Shown: one piece after another, positions 1 through 11,999 of the stretch | Position numbering within the stretch: the first letter of the stretch is position 1 | How the letters are laid out: every line of letters begins with the position of its first letter | Assembly (NCBI GenBank): GCA_013433145.1 | Contig: CM024180.1 | Coordinates: 3,437,001 to 3,501,000, forward strand | DNA length: 64,000 nucleotides | Origin: Ascaris suum | Taxonomy: Eukaryota; Nematoda; Chromadorea; Rhabditida; Ascarididae | Direction of reading: 5' to 3' | Notes under the pieces: generated by a model | What the model saw: the letters and a program-made list of their open reading frames with translations, nothing else | Database searches by the model: none | What the model was told of the DNA's origin: nothing | Program-made: the position numbers and the translations under genes

Positions 1-3000
1 AAGCGAAAAAAATTGCTTCTAATGAAAATCAAAGCACAAATCAGATATATCAATCATATCAATAGAGTAACTCCTATATCCACTATCTACATCCATATCA
101 ATCTAATGCTAAATATCTACATCAATAAGGTTACTCCTCCATCAACAAAAAATTTTTCCGCTTCGAGAATGAGGCAGATAAATATAGAAGTGACGTTCGT
201 GTAATGCATATTGGATGTGCAAATTTTAGGAGAGCGTAATTCAAAAATTCAAAGTTGTTGGTGCCATATTCCATTCGTATTGTTATATCGGCAGCATACT
301 AAAAGAGCTTCCTACTTCTTCACTTGCCATTGCAACTAAAATAAAATCTATAATAGAGTACTTCATGTGGGAAATAATTTTAAACGTAATCTCTCTATTT
401 TAACAGCTAAATTTGCAAATGAAAATAAATAAACAATCGAAATATGGAAAGCAAATAAAATTTAAACAGCTAAAGGACGGAATTATAGCTGAAATAGCTA
501 CTTTCACTTCAACTTTTTAACCACAATCACCAATAGAAAAAACGACAATTAAAATGCTTCAGACTTTTTGGAACAAAAAATGCAAATATATATATATGAA
601 ACTCTTGACAGTACAAGCACCTTGAGGTCAAGCTGCAGAAATAAATTTATGAGTAATGAGCACTCTGTTCTGACCTCTTATATTATCCACCAAGCAAGCG
701 TCATTCTTCAATCACGAAAGAACATAAACTTCGCACTCAGATAATTCTTTATCAACTTGACACAACTCACTTTCACAGCATATATAAAGGTCAGACTACA
801 TCACACAGCTCGAGCTCAAAACTGAAAGCGTCATGAACTTTTGAAAGGAAAATGACGGATTTAATGGATAATCGGTATGCAAAACAATCAAAAGCTTGCG
901 TTAAAGGTATGTGAACATTTGACCTTAGAGATTGATGCCCTTATTAACAAGACATCGCTTGATAGGTTTTGATGAACCCGATCACAAGCAACTTGTTGTC
1001 GACCTCAGGGCATTCATCGTCCGAGAAAACAACTGCACTCAACACGCCAACAAAAAAACAATTGCATCACCGATTAGCAAGTTTTCAGCTTAATCGGCAG
1101 TATTCATTCGCAGGTAAAAAATTATATTCCCATCAAATGGGGCATAAATTTCAAACGACTGCGCAATGCCAAACTCATTACACAATACGTGTTTTTAGAA
1201 CCTAATTTTTAAAGAACATCCGCATTACCTCACTCATATACACTGTATATGACTATATAAAATACATGGACGTAAGTATTTACATATATGCATTTATGCA
1301 GATACATATGTATACAGGTGTGCCAATAAATGCAACAATTAACGACCTTGTCTAATTATAGACAGCGCAAAACAGTGGAAGTTTATAATCACCGCGTCGC
1401 GTACAAAAAACCTATCTCAGTTACTTTCGCTATTTCAAATTAGGTCATCGAAGTCGATTCTCACGGGTCAACAACTGCAGCCCGTTCTCGTTCTCGAATT
1501 AGATGCCATAAAATTGCTGCCTCATTTTTCTATTTTTTGCCTCTTTCAAAAAAAGAAACTAAATATGAGAGCACAGATAATTATTTCCTGTTCTAAAATT
1601 CAAAGCACCATCTTTCAGAACCAACTTCAGCGACGAAAATAAACGAGTATTTGAAAAATATTCAACGGCCGTGATAAAAACCTCGCCTTTAATGAGCTAA
1701 ACAATTGAAGTTAATCGTGTAAAAATTGTGCACTGCTCAAGAAAGTTAAATACCTGGTAATTAAGTTATGCCGGCTAAACAAATCAAAATAACTAGTAAC
1801 TAAGTTTCACTGCTCAATCCTCTTCAAATCAATCAAGACCAGGAAGTTTTTGATACAGCGGAGAGACGTTGAAATCTTTCAACTTTCACTGATCTCTTTT
1901 GAGAAATTGGAAAACTGCAACAAAGTATATACGTGTATTTTTATATGGATACTAAGGAATGTTGTTTATTGAAGGTTTAAATCCTCTATTTTAAGCACTT
2001 TTCGTTGAGTTATCATATTGGAAATCAAGCCACTGATGGAATATTACATTTGGAAAGTATACACGCCATTTATGTGTTCATTACTACTCAACAAATAACA
2101 TCCGTTCTCCAGCATGAGAATCAGCTCAATGGAACGCTCTCAGATGGACGATGGGACGACAGGATCCTTCCTTAAGGTAGGCTATTAGCACAAAAAAATC
2201 ATCGAATCCTGACTAGCTACGAGCATACGAAAGGACCGTGTAAAAAGACTCGAGTAAGAGAAAAACAGACACGTGCCAGCGATCGGCTTTACACAAGTTC
2301 CGGTCGTGAGAGTGCTCGAAGATGGATGTCTTGCGTGGCAAGTGCCCTTTGCAAAACTCCTTTCAACGCTAAGAGCTCTTTTATGAGTATTCCAAAATAC
2401 AATACTATCACTACCTAATGCAAAAAAACTTAATAAGAAATTAAACAATTAAAATAAATATTACATATTATTTATAAGAAAATGTGTCACAGCAAGTGGC
2501 ACTATGTGTGTTTCTCAGAAGCAAACATATGTGGACAATGAAATTTATAAACTGCGAATGAATAAAGCGCAATAGCTCACATTTGATAAGAGAAAGATAA
2601 GAACCATTACAAGCACAAATGCGACGTCGCCATAACATGCAAAGCTGCAAAAATGTTCGGCGCAAAATTCTTATGCAAAATAAAACCTCGCTCCAATCTA
2701 TCCATCACCATCCTTAGCGGTCCATTTCTGTCCAATGCCTCTATGCTCCCCTACCCTTTCCCCTTTCAATTCCAAAAACCTAGCATATGGGTCGCGTTAA
2801 CTGATCAACCCGTCAGCTGAATATGACACGAAACTTTCTTTCTTATCGGAAACAAAGTTCACGACCCCATAGATTCAATCTGGTATTCTTGCGGTTTTTA
2901 CAGAACGTAAGATAGAACGACCACGAGAGAAGTTCCGAGAAATCGGAACACAATACAACGCTCAATGTCTAATCTCTCTTAATCAATGAAATTCACTACA

Positions 3001-5170
3001 AGCTTACAACTATAATGGCTGTCTTCCTCTCAAAAATCCTCTATCGTGCCAATTTTCACCTCTTTCACATCTTTTACCACCCCCCCCCCCCACCTCTTTG
3101 CGTCACAGATGAAGTTGTGTTACAATATTGAAAGACATTAAAACGACAACAGCAGGTGTTAAATATAAATTGCAAGCATTCAACTAACATCACCACATGA
3201 CGTGCAACTCTCTTCGTGCATTCAATTTATACCACACAGCAATCACCTTCACAACACTATCTCTGCAACGAAGTTCAACGTTATTAATCCCAAACATTCC
3301 ATACAACATGAGGCATCAATCCTCTTGCAAAAATCGAGTATTTACGCATCGGTTGCAGTTGTCAGGCGTTTATACGCCCCTCACTCCCTGCTTCGTTAAC
3401 CTTCTCAGCTTAATTCTCATCGATCTCTTCGAGATTATAAATCAAGTGATATAACAGATAATCTGCTCTATACTTCTCCGAAAAAAAGCTCAACTCTTCG
3501 ACCATCAAACGCAATAGTTAGGCGTTGAAAAAAATGATAATCAAAGAAGCAAAACAACTGCTACAATCCTCACCAGCTGACTATTTAAACAGAGTCGCTA
3601 AGGTTTTCCAAAATTTCGAAAAGACGTTTTAAACGATGCACATTAATGTGTTTAATGTGTTCTAAGCATTATTGCTGTGTACGAAAAAAAACGAACCGGC
3701 AGAAATGTTCAGGTGGAATGCTCTCGAGAGAAATTCGATTACACAAGCAACCTTAACTAAAGAAATATATTTCAACGTTAATTATTCAGTGTAAATGTTG
3801 AAAAAAAACAGAAGTTTAAAATGTTCACTGACGATACTAAATAATACTATTATTTTACGAGGAGCATTATTCAAATCTAGAATTAGGCACAAGGCAAAGT
3901 ATACAGCGAAATTGCCGACACAGATGCCTTTTGTATTCACCGTTCTCACAAATTTCAACAAGAGCTGCATAACATTGTTGAGAATGGATGTGCATCAAAT
4001 GAACGCCTATACTGCTGGCAAGTTCCATGATGGATGTTTATCCGAGATAAAAATATGAAGGATAAGGATGCCAATTCCACAACATTATGCAAAGTAGTCA
4101 CTGCTTAGACAGGTATTCATTTCCCTATTAGCCACATTTATTCACCTCTCAAATTTATTGATTATTCTTTGAACTTGGCGTCAACTCCGCCTCTGCTACT
4201 TCAGCACGGGGGCTTCCATTCAAAATGGCCATACAAAATTCGCAGCTTTCCAAAATAGCTTATAGCCAAAGGTGGAGTGCGTCTATTAATAGTGCGTGGT
4301 ACCTGGATGGGATAAAATAGCAGGGCGGGGAAGGAACGGGAAGAAGTAAACATATCTTGCGTAATTCATCATAGCTAGATTAAACAAATTCTTTAAATCA
4401 AGATGTGTTGTGAAGGATGGGGGAGGGGGGGAGGGGGGAGAAGGGAGAGGTATGGGGGAATAAATCGTTTATGGAACGCTTCCATTGTGGAAATACCCCG
4501 AATAAAAATAGAAGGGCGAAAGAAAAATAAATATTTCTTTACTCTCTGCTAGACAGCATATGAAGCCGCATGAGTGGAAAACCTTACAATGTAAACCTTT
4601 CTAAAATCAGGTCTCCTTTAGGCTGAAAATGATGTTATCCTCCAACGGAAAAAGAAAGGAATACAAATCGTTTTATAAGCGACCCTCAATGCCCCTAAGC
4701 GACATTGCTAAATAAATAAAAACAGAAACGCATCCACCGCTTACATAAATCCACCAAATGAGATCTATTCGCGAGCTAGCAACATAACGCCATATCGCAT
4801 TGTTTCGATCATTCGGCCGCAATGAGCTCATATGTCTACGGGAAGCAACGAATCCAATCGGTTTTATGGAGCGCGCGCATATTACCCATTATGAGCCTTG
4901 CAATGTGTTTCCTTCATATATGTTCCTCTTCTTGTTTACTCTCTTAACTACGCCGTTCAACTATACATTCATAACACTCATCTATAAGTAGTCTTCTTGC
5001 TGGGGACCGATCCCATAACATACTCCGAAATCTCGGATGCAACTGCCAGGGCTACGAGTCTTTTCAGGATATTTCACTTCAGGGGAGAGGCAATTTGAAA
5101 GACGAAAAAGTTTACGATTTGAAGACTAATGTTGACGGTGAAACATCGAGTGTTGCAAGGAAGTGACTTA
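1..5170. other. Non-coding AT-rich stretch, no supported gene
   Basis: Both strands were read. No run of exons with matching splice sites or a recognisable domain was found. It may include introns of the Dishevelled gene, whose PDZ and DEP exons should lie on the minus strand below 7090, but none of those exons could be recognised here. A short plus-strand segment around 2121-2165 sits between an acceptor-like CCAG and a donor-like AAG/GTAGGC, but nothing supports it further. Confidence 0.5.
3080..3091. repeat. Poly-C tract, 12 nt
   Basis: Uninterrupted run of 12 C on the plus strand, one of about thirteen similar G/C homopolymers in the window. Confidence 0.95.
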
Positions 5171-5197
5171 CTTCTCCTACAAATCCTGATGTGAGGT

Positions 5198-5770
5198 TTA
5201 AAAAATACTGCGGCAAGCAACAAATGCCCTGATGCAACTCCGCTCTAACCTGTTCTCATCTACGTCTACCAAGTCCTCGGTAGGCATCTGAAGTGAAGAT
5301 GTCACTTCGACGAAAAGTTTCATATACATAGAGACGTTAGGATGTTTGACGAAGTTCAGGTAGCACGCGGCCTGAGAGATCGGGCAATCCAACAACAGCG
5401 ACATACCGATACCCTCGCCCATCTATGTATCCCTCTCCTGTTATATTTGTTCAACAAATGCGTCCAACCACGACGAGTGGATTCCAATTGTTCCGTCATC
5501 ATTGAGATGTGCTCCAGATTTCAAATTGCTGTACTTTCGATCAGGATTGGTGAGATTCCAGTGCTTGCACCACTACGTTCAGCTTCTGAATCAACCATCT
5601 TGTTCATCGCTTCGACGGTAAACTGCTTCAGACGACGCCGTTTGTTCTTGTTCATTTATGCCCTCCAAGTAGTTGCAACACACCTTCAACAGGTACATAC
5701 TTCCTGGCACCTGCTTTTATTGCACAGTGCAAGATGAAACACCGCAGTTTGCGCCATCGAGATGAATCTT
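5198..5770 (-). pseudogene. GC-richer, coding-like but frame-broken block of unknown identity
   Basis: This block has base composition like the real exons of the window and unlike its AT-rich surroundings. On the minus strand it can be read as open segments that switch frame: one that runs into a stop near 5767, another of about 40 codons, a basic segment beginning MNKNKRRRLKQF near 5655, and an open segment of 74 codons at 5422-5198 containing DCPISQAACYLNF. Between them lie stops or frame changes, with few good splice sites. Just upstream, the motif FLYNDALICVAC is faintly like a beta strand of a PH domain in Rho-GEF proteins, which is not enough to name a family. It may be a decayed processed gene copy, or several small exons that I failed to join. 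A plus-strand open frame of 131 codons (5342-5737) overlaps it and is probably a shadow. Confidence 0.3.
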
Positions 5771-5870
5771 CAAGTTGGATTGCATGCAACACAAATCAAT
5801 GCATCATTATACAAGAACAAACCTTGCGGCATAAGATACTGTTGTTGGTATGTTCGTCGACCCACAGCAC

Positions 5871-5933
5871 CTTTCATATGTATCGGCAATCCCCTCATGT
5901 CGCTGATCATCGATTCCGAATCCGTCGACACAA
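5871..5933 (-). CDS. Tentative further Dishevelled exon (linker between DIX and PDZ)
   Basis: Minus-strand segment preceded by the acceptor CATTTTTAG. It starts with two bases that complete the single base left by the Dishevelled exon ending at 7090. It encodes VVSTDSESMISDMRG, an acidic serine-rich stretch resembling the (D/E)TDSES-type linker before the PDZ domain of Dishevelled proteins. The donor (AAAG/GTGCTG at 5871) is weak, and the frame stays open past it to a stop near 5767, so the 3' boundary is a guess. It might instead be the start of the frame-broken block below it. Confidence 0.3.
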
Positions 5934-6091
5934 CTAAAAATGAAATGCTATTTGAATGCAATAACGCATAACGGCTTATTTACTTTGCACATATTCTTCA
6001 TAAACCCTTAATTTTCTCTGGTTTTATAGAAGTTCTAAAAAAAGATATAAAAATCTCTATCGCACTGATCGAGAGGGAAAACGGAGGGAGA

Positions 6092-6105
6092 GGGGGGGGG
6101 GGGGG
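6092..6105. repeat. Poly-G tract, 14 nt
   Basis: Uninterrupted run of 14 G on the plus strand, preceded by G/A-rich sequence. Confidence 0.95.
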
Positions 6106-7089
6106 ATGCAAAATAATGAACCGAATAGAAGGAATTAATTCGGAAGGTTTTAGTTCCCGTGGCTTCCTTCAGCACTATTGAAAAAGTACACTCATTCAAA
6201 TCATAACCGACTAAACGTTTTGCAAAAGGTGATTTCCTAACCGTAAAAATAATAGAAAGTTTCCTTCAAAACGATTTTTAATGAGCGCACTAAAATACAG
6301 ATAGTATTAAACCCTTTTATTTCTTTAGTTTTGGTCGATTTCCAAAATCCTTAACCCAATTTTTAAGCACTTATCACAAAAAGCAAAAAAACTCCATATC
6401 AAAAAATTGATTTTTGATCAGTTTACGAGTTTTTTTGAAGACCCGATGAATTTAATGCCCGTCGACTTGTTCGAAAATGTTCAAAACTTAGAGTCTTCAA
6501 AAATATACCGTTCCCGCGTGGATAACCAAGAGTATAATGGAGCATAGTGCATTGAAAACATTTTCTTCCGCACCATATATGAGGAGAGAGAGATTAAGAT
6601 GAAGAGGAAGGATCAATGAAGTAGTGCGAAAAATAAGACGGCTGAGAAAGAAGATAAATGAAAGCTACGCGAACTATCAAAAGAAAGTGCAACAGAGAAA
6701 AAAGTGATCTTAGAAAAAAAGAGGGGAAAAATATTTACCTACAGTTTGGAAAACATAACTGCGCGTAATTTTCGAAAGTTGGACAACCAATCTAATTCAA
6801 GTAAGGCAATAACAGGGCAAAAGAAATTAGTTTTTAGCACCTAAACATCAGCAAATAAATTTCTCGAAAGTATGGAAACAAATGAAGAGAAAGAGGTCAT
6901 AGGTGAAGCAGCTATCGTCTCCACAATTCTCCTAAAACGATAAAATAATATCACAAAATAAGATTAAATAATAACTGCCTTAAACCAATATCACAATATC
7001 AATTTATCGCTGTCAAAATCGCAACAAAACAGTGAAAATTTGTTTCGACATCACTGCAAAAAATAAACAATTCAATTTAGTTATATTAC

Positions 7090-10000
7090 CACTTTGCTCG
7101 AATTGTTGTACGGCTTGCCGATACGCAACACTCCCGATCGGGTAGAGAGTGGGTGCGGGACCGGGCACCTGAACACTTCGTATAATAATTGCAGACACAT
7201 GCGCATATGATAAGTCAATATCAATTATAAGTGTATAAATTCAAACAGGTAAACACATAATGAGAAACTTACTAAATTAAGTGATTTGTACTTGCTCTTA
7301 AGCATTTACCTCTTCCAAAGTATGCACCTGTTCTCGAATATGCATCTATCTTAGAACTCATTCTCAACAAGAAATAAACTTGGTTCATTGAACAAGTAAA
7401 ACCTTTCCATAGCACTGCAAATACGAGTTAAGTAAAAACACTTCTCAAAAATAACCCCAAAATGTGCAAAAAAATTTCTAGCGCGCATCACAGTATACTT
7501 GCTGCAAATCTTTCATCAACAGCATCCTTTATGAAAACAGTGGAGAAACTTTTTTCTTGGAATTTACGCTCTTCATTCTTTCCAACAAATTCTCTGCCGA
7601 GATTTTTTCTGCAGCTTTTTACAGCTTTAGCACGCAATGTTCTTAAACACCAAGAAAGGTTACTTTTCAAAATTTCTCCTCCCCACTCGCATTCTGTTCG
7701 CATAATGCTGCATAACAGAATTTAATAAAAAGTGACCACATAGTGCTTCCAGTTAAAACATCAATCAGAGTGGTTACCAAATGATGACGAGCTGCCTTTA
7801 ATGGAAGAGCAGACGACCCCTCCGAATGACTGCTTCCCTCCGAAGTAAGTAAGAAAAGCTCGAATTGACCATTCGCCGAACGATGCAATCGCTCGTTGTC
7901 GTCACGAATCTCCACTTTTACTTCCCTGGAAATTCACTTTCATTAAACTCAAATAACCTTCTTCAACAATAAAAGAATTACTACAACCCTCAAATGCCTT
8001 TAAAAACGTTCGCTCTCATAAAAAAACGCCAACTAGAAGATCCCATCTCAGCCTATCCCTATAAACAGTGATGACAATTGCAATATGATCATCAATCCAC
8101 TTCATGAATCTTTCTCACTGATAGACAGCCTAATTTTATGCATTATACTTTTACATACACTGCTTTAACATACATATATGACTGTTGGAGAGCAATTTTA
8201 CATTATAGCAAATCTGATAAACTCTGTTCACAGATATACCTTTGTGCGATCTGTTGTCTTATGAATTTTATGCAGCCACAATCTTACGTCACTTCCACGA
8301 CGATTTTCACTATATTTTTATAGGTGAGATATCTGTTGGGATAACAATAGGACAGCCAGATGGGAAGGGGGGAGGGTTCTAATTATGCATTAGCCAAAAA
8401 TATTAACGCTTAGTGTCACCACTGATCGGTTGCAAATTTTCATATGAGAGAATTTGCGAAAAACTTTTTCTTCTCTTTTTCCGATACGCATCGTATCAAA
8501 TAAAAGGTTGTGATGAATTGACTGCGGCACTTTCAATTCTTCGATTTTCATTCAGTGGAAGAAAAAACCGACGGAGCGCTGAATGTTGCAAAAACTTGGA
8601 AATCAATCAACGCCAACGCCCAACGAACATGAATCGGCAGCAAACAAATGCACAAATGCTTGACGACGTTGCAGTCAATTCTCCAGCTATTATATTTGAG
8701 AAAATCTTGGCCAGCAAAGGACAATTCTGACCAATCTTGATTTGACAATACGGTGGCCGAAGATCCATTCTGGGATGTTAGAAAGAATGAAGAAATAAAT
8801 AAACAAATAAACTTATATACAAACGTTTTCTCGAAAATTCTTCCCTATGGTAATTCCCGATTAACTCAAATCTGCCTTAATTGAACATACTTCAGACCAA
8901 AAATTCATCTGCGTTTGTTTAGTCCTAATTGGTAGTGATAGCAGAGTGTTCTACCAAAGAATTTGGTTCTAATTCCAAAGCAAGACAAGTGTGCACCCAA
9001 AGGAAGCTGCAAAATTCGTTTTTTCTCTTCCGACTCCCGCTTAGGGCTCATTCCAAACCTTACCTGCATAATTATTTCCAGATGTCTAAGAGGAAAATTT
9101 GGTAAATAAAACTTCACACATATTTTTTATTTCTTCGGCTATGTCGATGTGCCTTCAACAACACATTCAAGTTGTTAATACAGCCATTAAGAGGTAACAC
9201 TCTAATAAATATATTGAAAGTTATTATAGATACCCAAAAAGCTTATTTACTAGGAGAAATTACTGCGAACTATTTAAGGGAACTCTGACATTATGCATCC
9301 AACATATCGCCGAATGTTTGAAAAAAAATCGCTCATCTTTGAAATACACAAACTTACTCAAAAACGCCAGAATCAGGCGCGGGTGCCTTGCAGAAATACT
9401 TGAAATTTGAACGATTGAGAACGAGTTTAAAATCACCGAGAGTGATTTTATCAGGCGGCACCTGAACGTCGGTACAATAAGGTGTCTTTTCATCATCGAT
9501 GTGGTAATAAACCTGAAAATTTCATTTAGCTTTACTGTTCACCTTCGCCAACTCTAAAAGGTGAAACATTATATCGTTTATTTGCTATGAAGAATTCACC
9601 TGGATGGAAAAAACGCAATATTACCATGGTTAAAATCAGGTGGGAATTCCTGCAAAAAATCACTTCAGATCGACTAAATCAGTTGAGGAAGTGAACTAGC
9701 GCGATACTGCTGCTCTGGGAAAAAACGCACGACAAGAAGACCCGCCACGATCCTATTTACCTATTTACCCGTTTGCCCCCAACCTTTGCAGATACCTATC
9801 AAAAAGCACAACACTGCAAAGATGCTGCAGGTGAGGGATCAAAGTTCTATAAGTGGCACAGATTGAGGGCTGTGCTTTGCATTAAGGTGGTTACTGGGCT
9901 CACAGAGGGTAAAAAAGAAAAAAAAGCATTTTGGCACAACTTGGATATTTCACGATCGTATCAGACAATCAAAACATTTCCAAGGAAACAGAATTACTTC

Positions 10001-11938
10001 GTGAACGGGACAGGAAACAGATAGGCTGAGGGAGGGGCGAGGGTAGTGCATACTCCCCCCAATTCTATTTTCATTTCGACTATCCATTCAGATATAGTGC
10101 AAACTTAGGTCAGTCTTCTGATCACAAATCTCTTGGAATTCGTCAATACAATAAAGATCAATATCAATGTGAATAATTTTGAACCTCATTCGCCGAATAT
10201 TGCAATATTGATTTTATACGAGCGATTTTCCAATTTTATCTGCCGAAATGTTTCATTCCGCTGAATAACCGATTGAGCTTTAATTGATGGCATATACCGC
10301 TCACCATCATCATGTCAACCATATGTGAGCGGCCGCCAACCATCACCACCCCCCCCCCCCACCCACCCTTTCTCTGTCCCTCTTCAACAATTTAAAACCT
10401 CCAAATGAATATGTCAGGCCTCAAATCTTTTACATGTGCTTATTTCTCGTCTTAATGACTAAAATGAAACCTTCACATCTCGGTTATTGTTCACTCCACC
10501 GAATATTTATTCTTCAATGCTGCCCAACTTCTTCTTCTAATTTGTTAAAGTTTTAGTCCTTTATGGTAATATCTGGTCGTAACCATCCTTACTTTCTACT
10601 CAAATCGAAAACAACGAAGAAGAAGGAAAATCGCCGTATCGGATAAGAACGGCATCCGATCGTCGGCACCTAAATCTTTGCTTTAATTGTCGAATGTGAA
10701 TTATCGGAGAGGATCATAAATAAAGGTTTATTCACAATGATAAATTTCCCTACAACGCCTTCTCAAAGTAAATGACTAAAAGAAAAACCTTCGTCGAATG
10801 CGGATGATGGGTGGCATGTGTCGGTAGCGATGGCGCAACTTCACTATGGCTTGGCTCAGCTTTGCCGGCAGCTGTTTCTTTGGACTCGAGTGGTGTGCCC
10901 CCACCTATACTCAGCCTGAAATTTTTACCTTAAGTAAAACGTACCTTCTATCTAACCATTTTACAACTTTAATAAAAACAGTTAATTATTGGTGATCGAT
11001 AGCGTCAGGTAATTCAGCACGAAACGAGCGTCGTACAATTCAAATAAGACCTTTGAGAGATGAAACGGTTTTAACCGCAAATACGGTTCCGTTCCTATCA
11101 AATACTTAAGAAAGCCTGGCGAAGAAAGCATTAACGTAACGAACACAGATTAATGCTGCAAAAATGGTGTCAAAGCTTGTATAAAATGATTTCCCGAATG
11201 TGCGCAAATTAGAGCGAACATATTCGGGTTTATCAATGAGAGTGATAACGCTAGGAGTGATTTATATTGCTAAGTGAGTAAGTATTCCTTCCCTAATATC
11301 ACTGTCTTAATTCTCGAGGTTTTTGCCGCTCTCATTTTAAAACACAAAAGTTACTGTTTCGATGAAATTCACTAATAAACGCTTGTTGTGAGAGGGAATG
11401 AATAAATGCGAGAAGGAAGATAAAGAGGACACTCGAAAACGAGAAGAAAGTTTTTACTCAGAACTGACGAGGAGATTTTGCAGTGGGGGGAAATGAGTGC
11501 ATGGTTCGCTTCCAGCATAAGCTAAGTTCAAGGACCAAATAACATTCAAAAAATCAAACTTCTTACCCATGTGCCTCTGAATAAAGTTATGAGTTAATCT
11601 CTTCTCCCTCATCCCCTCCCCCCGGCCTTCCATTTAAGTGTCAAGAATTTCAGCTCATGAAATGAATGCCGAAAGAAAATCGGCAAATTTTTGGGCGACT
11701 GATCATGAGCCGCTTCTAATCAACTTATGCCCTCATCCAAAATCAAAAAATTTCCAGTTTCTCATTGATAAACATTCATAGGTTATCCTTCCTATATTAC
11801 CTAAAACAAGCTACAAGATCCCACCTAGTATTTGAAAAATTAATAATGACCTAGAAAAAGGTAAAAAAGATACCTTGCAGTACCATCGATGACGGTGTTC
11901 GTTGTTAGAGAGGTGTCCACCGAGCCAGAGGTTTCCAT
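7090..11938 (-). CDS. dsh: Dishevelled-family protein, 5' part (DIX domain)
   Basis: Dishevelled is a cytoplasmic scaffold that relays Wnt signals from Frizzled receptors; its N-terminal DIX domain polymerises head to tail. Five minus-strand exons join in phase: 11938-11874 (ATG; METSGSVDTS), 10915-10789, 9512-9358, 7925-7778 and 7168-7090. Exons 3 and 4 carry the whole DIX domain (roughly residues 65-145): VYYHIDDEKTPY, then VPPDKITLGDFKLVL, then KYFCKAP, then after the splice VKVEIRDDNERL. This order and the TLGDFK motif match Dishevelled better than Axin. Donors include GTAAGT at 9357 and acceptors TTTCAG and TTCCAG. A serine-rich linker follows. Exon 5 fits in phase but has no family motif. 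About 190 residues are recovered; PDZ and DEP exons were not found, so the 3' end is unknown. An S/T-rich leader before DIX is also seen in nematode Dishevelleds. Identity is strong; exon 5 is moderate. Confidence 0.82.
10349..10360. repeat. Poly-C tract, 12 nt
   Basis: Uninterrupted run of 12 C within the Dishevelled intron between exons 2 and 3. Confidence 0.95.
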
Positions 11939-11999
11939 TGTTGATGGCAGTTATAACTGCCTCCTCCTTTCTCTCCTCTTTACCTTCTTCAGTTCACTC

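Noticed and set aside
2121..2420. Plus-strand exon-like pair (2121-2165 and an open frame to 2418)
   Set aside because: Sites are plausible singly, but the peptides have no recognisable motif and the open lengths are within chance.
5342..5737. 131-codon plus-strand open frame
   Set aside because: It overlaps the minus-strand coding-like block, has no motif, and is of a length expected a few times by chance in this window.
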